This document shows, piece after piece, positions 5,670 through 8,246 of a stretch of DNA of 8,246 nucleotides. This DNA is from an uncultured Oscillospiraceae bacterium (lineage in GTDB: Bacteria; Bacillota; Clostridia; Oscillospirales; Acutalibacteraceae). The notes beneath the pieces are model-generated. The model made no database searches. It was not told the origin of the DNA and saw only the letters and a list, made by a program, of their open reading frames with translations. The stretch is taken from contig URQJ01000080.1 in assembly GCA_900549945.1 (NCBI GenBank), positions 1 through 8,246 on the forward strand. The letters are read 5' to 3'. Each line of letters starts with the position of its first letter. The first letter of the stretch is position 1. The translations under genes were made by a program, and so were the position numbers.

Positions 5670-6428
5670 ATGTCCGACTGGAATCCGAAACAGTACCTGA
5701 AATTCGAGGCGCAGCGCACGCAGCCCTCCCTCGACCTTGCGGTGCGCCTGCGCCGGTACGCCCCGAAAAGCATACTGGACCTCGGCTGCGGCCCCGGCAA
5801 CAGCACCGCCGTTCTGCGCGAGGTCTTTCCCGACGCCGCGCTCTGCGGACTCGACAGCTCGCAGAATATGATCGACAAAGCCCGTGCCGCCCACCCGGCG
5901 CTTTCGTTCCGCCTCGGCGACGTGCAGGCCCTCGAGGGCAACTACGACCTGCTCTTTTCGAACGCCTGCCTGCAATGGCTGCCCGACCACCGCCGCCTGC
6001 TCCCGCACCTGATGCACAGCCTGAACGACGGCGGCGTGCTCGCGGTGCAGATCCCGATGAACCCGGACGAGCCGCTGTTCCGCATCATCCGGCAGACCGC
6101 CGCCGACCCCAAGTGGGAACTCAAAAACGTCTTTTTCGAGGTCAACGAGACGCTCGAAAGCCGCGATTATTTCGACATCCTCGCGGGCTGCGCGAGCGAT
6201 TTCGAGATCTGGGAGACCGTCTACCACCACCGTATGCCCTCGCACGCGGCGCTGCTCGACTGGGTGCGCAGCACGCGCCTGCGCCCGTATCTCGACGCGT
6301 TGGACGAAGCGGCCGGCGCGCAGTTCGAGGCAGAGATCCTCGAGGCCGCGAAGCGCGCATACCCAGTCATGCAGAACGGGGAAATCGATTTCCGCTTCCG
6401 CCGCTTTTTCTTCATCGCCGTCAAATAA
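5670..6428 (+). CDS. tam: trans-aconitate 2-methyltransferase
   Basis: This 252-residue cytosolic class I methyltransferase transfers the methyl group of S-adenosylmethionine to trans-aconitate, a spontaneous isomer of cis-aconitate that inhibits aconitase. It matches E. coli Tam, also 252 residues, end to end by recollection. The N-terminus MSDWNPKQYLKF, the SAM-binding DLGCGPGNST (37-46), an acidic residue after strand 2 (GLDSS, Asp62), SNACLQWLPDH (97-107) and the substrate-domain motif MPSHAALLDWV (189-199) with LRPYL (204-208) all correspond. The ATG at 5670 is set by GGAGG (5658-5662) seven bases upstream and by the conserved N-terminus. The frame stays open further upstream into rubrerythrin, but only because the DNA is GC-rich. 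The gene has its own promoter and shares a terminator with the convergent MATE gene. Confidence 0.93.
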   Translation: MSDWNPKQYLKFEAQRTQPSLDLAVRLRRYAPKSILDLGCGPGNSTAVLREVFPDAALCGLDSSQNMIDKARAAHPALSFRLGDVQALEGNYDLLFSNACLQWLPDHRRLLPHLMHSLNDGGVLAVQIPMNPDEPLFRIIRQTAADPKWELKNVFFEVNETLESRDYFDILAGCASDFEIWETVYHHRMPSHAALLDWVRSTRLRPYLDALDEAAGAQFEAEILEAAKRAYPVMQNGEIDFRFRRFFFIAVK

Positions 6429-6432
6429 GGCC

Positions 6433-6475
6433 AAAGGCCGTGCGGCGGGGTTTCCCCGTGCCGCACGGCCTTTTT
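6433..6475. terminator. bidirectional intrinsic terminator between tam and the MATE gene
   Basis: A perfect 14-base stem, AAAGGCCGTGCGGC (6433-6446) with its complement at 6460-6473, is extended by GGGG (6447-6450) and CCCC (6454-6457) around a TTT loop. On the plus strand the hairpin runs into TTTTT (6471-6475), ending tam. On the minus strand it follows the MATE stop codon and ends in TTT then further Ts, a weaker tract. The convergent layout fits a shared terminator. Confidence 0.9.
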
Positions 6476-6482
6476 GTTCTAT

Positions 6483-7862
6483 TTACGCGCCGAGCGTCGT
6501 ATGCGCGGCATTGTGCTCGCGCCGGATACAGCGGTCGAGCCATTTGAACCGGGCATAGTAGACGATAAAAACGAGCGCCGTCACCACCCAGGTTGCCGGG
6601 TAATTCATCGCGATCATCTCCATCGTCGGCCACAGGGGCACCGCGATCAAAAGCCACAGAATGCGCAGGCCGCACACACCGAAGCAGGTGATCAGCATCG
6701 GCTGCAGCGCCTCGCCCGCGCCGCGGATGGCGCCCGAAAAGATCTCGATGAAAACAAACGTGAAGTAGGAGGGCGCGAGGATCAGGAAGAAGTTCGCGCC
6801 GATGCGTACGACCTCGTCGTCGCCGGTGAAAAAGCGCAGGAGCGGCTCGCGGAACACGAACAGCAGCGCGCTGAGCGCGATCGTTGTGCCGAGCGCCATC
6901 AAAAGTCCGACCCGCGTGCAGCGCTTGACGCGGTCGTACCGGCGCGCGCCGAAATTCTGCCCGACGAATGTCGTGACCGAGATGCCGAACGCATTCATGA
7001 CCATCCAGATAAAGCCGTCGATCTTGCCGATCGCCGCCCAAGCCGCGATTGCATCCGTGCCGAAACCGTTGATGCTGGCCTGAATGAAGATATTCGAGAA
7101 CGAGTACATGACGGACTGCAGGCCCGCCGGCAGGCCAATGCGGATCACGTTGCGCAGGATACCCGCGTCAAAACGGATCTTGCGCAGCTCCACGCGGTAG
7201 GATTCGTGTGTCAGCATCAGGCGCGCCATGATGAGCACCGCGCTGATCACCTGCGAAAGCACCGTGGCAAACGCCACGCCGAACACCGCCCAGTGAAACA
7301 CGACGACGAACAGCAGGTCGAGTACGACGTTCGCAAGGCAGCAGACGATCAGAACATAAAGCGGCATGCGCGAATCGCCGATCGCACGCAGAATACCGGT
7401 GCCGACGTTATAGATCATATTCGCGATGATGCCCGCATAATAGACGTTCATGTAAAGCAGCGCGTCGTCGAGGATCTCCGCGGGCACGCTCATCGCAACG
7501 AGCACCGGGCGCGCGGAAACGAAGCCAAGCACCATGACGATGACGCCGCCCACAATGGCGAGCGCCATCGAGGTGTGGACGGATTTCGAGATGTTCTCGC
7601 GGTCGTTCGCGCCGAAGAACTGCGAGACAATGACCGTAGCGCCCGAGGAAACGCCGACGAAGAAGCCGACCAGCAGGTTGATGACCGTGCCGGTCGTGCC
7701 GACCGCCGCGAGCGCCTGCTTGCCGACATACTGGCCGACGACGACCGTATCGACCGTATTGTAAAGCTGCTGGAAAAAGGTGCCGATCAAAATCGGGAAG
7801 AAGAACAGCAGGAGCTGCTTCCAGATCACACCATCCACAATCGAATTTTCCGTTTTCCGCAT
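6483..7862 (-). CDS. MATE family multidrug/toxin efflux transporter
   Basis: This 459-residue integral membrane protein has twelve predicted hydrophobic segments in two MatE repeats (about residues 16-176 and 240-400), as in the family. Each repeat carries the typical motif after its fifth or sixth helix: GILRAIGDSRMP (156-167) and GAIRGAGEALQP (377-388). The second repeat also has VGQNFGARR (300-308). MATE pumps export cationic drugs and metabolites by Na+ or H+ antiport. Many clostridial paralogues exist and the substrate cannot be read here. The start is the ATG at 7860-7862, because AGAGGAG (7872-7878) lies nine bases upstream of it. An upstream in-frame TTG at 7893-7895 would add 11 residues with no ribosome binding site. 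The gene is monocistronic, with its own promoter, and converges on tam. Confidence 0.95.
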   Translation of the reverse strand: MRKTENSIVDGVIWKQLLLFFFPILIGTFFQQLYNTVDTVVVGQYVGKQALAAVGTTGTVINLLVGFFVGVSSGATVIVSQFFGANDRENISKSVHTSMALAIVGGVIVMVLGFVSARPVLVAMSVPAEILDDALLYMNVYYAGIIANMIYNVGTGILRAIGDSRMPLYVLIVCCLANVVLDLLFVVVFHWAVFGVAFATVLSQVISAVLIMARLMLTHESYRVELRKIRFDAGILRNVIRIGLPAGLQSVMYSFSNIFIQASINGFGTDAIAAWAAIGKIDGFIWMVMNAFGISVTTFVGQNFGARRYDRVKRCTRVGLLMALGTTIALSALLFVFREPLLRFFTGDDEVVRIGANFFLILAPSYFTFVFIEIFSGAIRGAGEALQPMLITCFGVCGLRILWLLIAVPLWPTMEMIAMNYPATWVVTALVFIVYYARFKWLDRCIRREHNAAHTTLGA

Positions 7863-7871
7863 ACAAACCCG

Positions 7872-7878
7872 CTCCTCT
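7872..7878 (-). promoter_or_regulatory. ribosome binding site fixing the MATE start
   Basis: On the minus strand AGAGGAG stands nine bases before the ATG at 7862. It lies inside the longer open frame that begins with TTG at 7895, and so argues for the shorter protein starting MRKTENS. Confidence 0.8.
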
Positions 7879-7937
7879 TCCGCACCAAAATTCAAAGCCC
7901 GCCGCGAAACCTGCGCTTTTGCGGCATATCGCGGCTT

Positions 7938-7966
7938 ATTTTAACACACCCGCCGCTGTTTTTCAA
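7938..7966 (-). promoter_or_regulatory. sigma-A-type promoter for the MATE gene
   Basis: On the minus strand TTGAAA (-35, 7961-7966), a 17-base spacer and TAAAAT (-10, 7938-7943) give five of six consensus bases in each box at ideal spacing. Transcription would start near 7931, leaving a leader of about 70 bases. No marR- or tetR-type operator was recognised nearby. Confidence 0.8.
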
Positions 7967-8036
7967 CCGCCCGCAGGCCAGATGGCTGAAAAATTCAGGA
8001 AAAATTTCTGCGGCCTTCCCTGCGCGGCGCTCTGCT

Positions 8037-8070
8037 AAAAAGCAAAAAGCGGCGGGTCTCCCCGCCGCTT
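8037..8070 (-). terminator. intrinsic terminator of the surface-protein gene
   Basis: AAGCGGCGGG (8047-8056) pairs perfectly with CCCGCCGCTT (8061-8070) around a four-base loop. Read on the minus strand the hairpin is followed by TTTTTGCTTTTT. It begins 23 bases after the stop codon of the sortase-signal gene and separates it from the MATE promoter. Confidence 0.9.
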
Positions 8071-8093
8071 CGGCCAGCCGTGCCGCCGGCCCT

Positions 8094-8246
8094 TTATCTG
8101 CTGTGCTTTTTTCTGCCGTACAGGACGATGCCCAGCGCAGCCGCGGACAGCGCCGAAAGGCCGAGCCACGCCGCATAGGGCGTCGTGTCGCCGGTCTGCG
8201 GCCCGTCAACGGCAGGCTTCTCCGTCGGTGCGGGCGTCGTCTCCGG
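8094..8246 (-). CDS. C-terminus of a sortase-anchored surface protein (partial)
   Basis: Only the last 50 residues of this gene lie in the window; the frame runs off the right edge. They form a complete cell-wall sorting signal: a Pro/Thr/Glu-rich wall-spanning linker (PETTPAPTEKPAV, residues 1-13 of the fragment), a sortase motif G-P-Q-T-G-D (15-20), a hydrophobic segment of about 21 residues (24-44) and the basic tail RKKHSR before the stop. In Gram-positive bacteria sortase cuts between Thr and Gly and attaches the protein to peptidoglycan. The position usually held by Leu in LPxTG is Gly here; xPxTG variants are known in clostridia. The protein's function (adhesin, enzyme or other) cannot be told from this end. 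Codon use resembles the neighbours, and a clear terminator follows. Confidence 0.87.
   Translation of the reverse strand, partial: PETTPAPTEKPAVDGPQTGDTTPYAAWLGLSALSAAALGIVLYGRKKHSR

Noticed and set aside
5646..6434. Minus-strand open frame of 262 codons opposite tam
   Set aside because: It has no ribosome binding site or family motif, and it would run directly out of the shared terminator between convergent genes.
7863..7895. TTG start giving an MATE protein 11 residues longer
   Set aside because: It lacks a ribosome binding site, and a good one (7872-7878) lies inside this stretch serving the ATG at 7862.
7892..8209. Minus-strand open frame of 105 codons over the pump promoter and the surface-protein end
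   Set aside because: It spans a strong terminator and a promoter and is out of frame with the convincing sortase signal. Its product is low-complexity Arg/Ala-rich.
1..8246. CRISPR array, tRNA, rRNA, insertion sequence or phage attachment site
   Set aside because: No regularly spaced repeats, no tRNA-like or rRNA-like stretches, no transposase or integrase frames, and no long flanking repeats were seen on either strand.

Overview
This is a GC-rich (roughly 60% or more) chromosomal window, probably from an anaerobic Gram-positive Clostridia member such as an Oscillospiraceae-type gut bacterium. Four things point there: strong AGGAGG-type ribosome binding sites before most genes, a two-domain rubrerythrin, a Firmicutes-type MATE pump, and a C-terminal sortase sorting signal at the right edge. 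The taxonomic call is inference. The content is mostly housekeeping and accessory metabolism. I see no CRISPR array, transposase, phage gene, rRNA or tRNA, and no clear defence or biosynthetic cluster.

Left block (1-4752), all on the plus strand with short gaps: the 3' end of a FabG-like short-chain dehydrogenase; a 57-residue unknown protein; a hairpin-rich gap of 142 bases; a 150-residue unknown protein; an S66 (LD-carboxypeptidase / MccF-like) serine peptidase; a class I DAHP synthase, the first step of aromatic biosynthesis; a histidine-phosphatase-family enzyme; and a CorA-type divalent metal transporter. From the peptidase to CorA the gaps are 26-44 bases, each gene has its own good ribosome binding site, and there is no internal terminator. 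They could therefore be one transcription unit, although their functions do not form a single pathway. A small GC hairpin followed by five Ts after corA may end it.

Middle block (4753-6475): an AT-rich island holds a Fur/PerR-family-like operator and a near-consensus promoter driving rubrerythrin, a peroxide-scavenging enzyme with its own terminator. After a GC-rich spacer comes a second promoter driving a full-length trans-aconitate 2-methyltransferase (Tam).

Right block (6433-8246), minus strand: a MATE efflux pump with a canonical promoter converges on tam, and the two share a strong bidirectional terminator. Beyond the pump promoter is a terminator belonging to a further minus-strand gene. 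Only the last 50 residues of that gene are in the window, and they form a cell-wall sorting signal (G-P-Q-T-G-D, hydrophobic segment, basic tail).

The points most worth a second look are the Fur/PerR-like box before rubrerythrin, the structured gap before the unknown 150-residue protein with apparently competing pairings, the two uncharacterised small proteins, and the non-canonical sortase motif.
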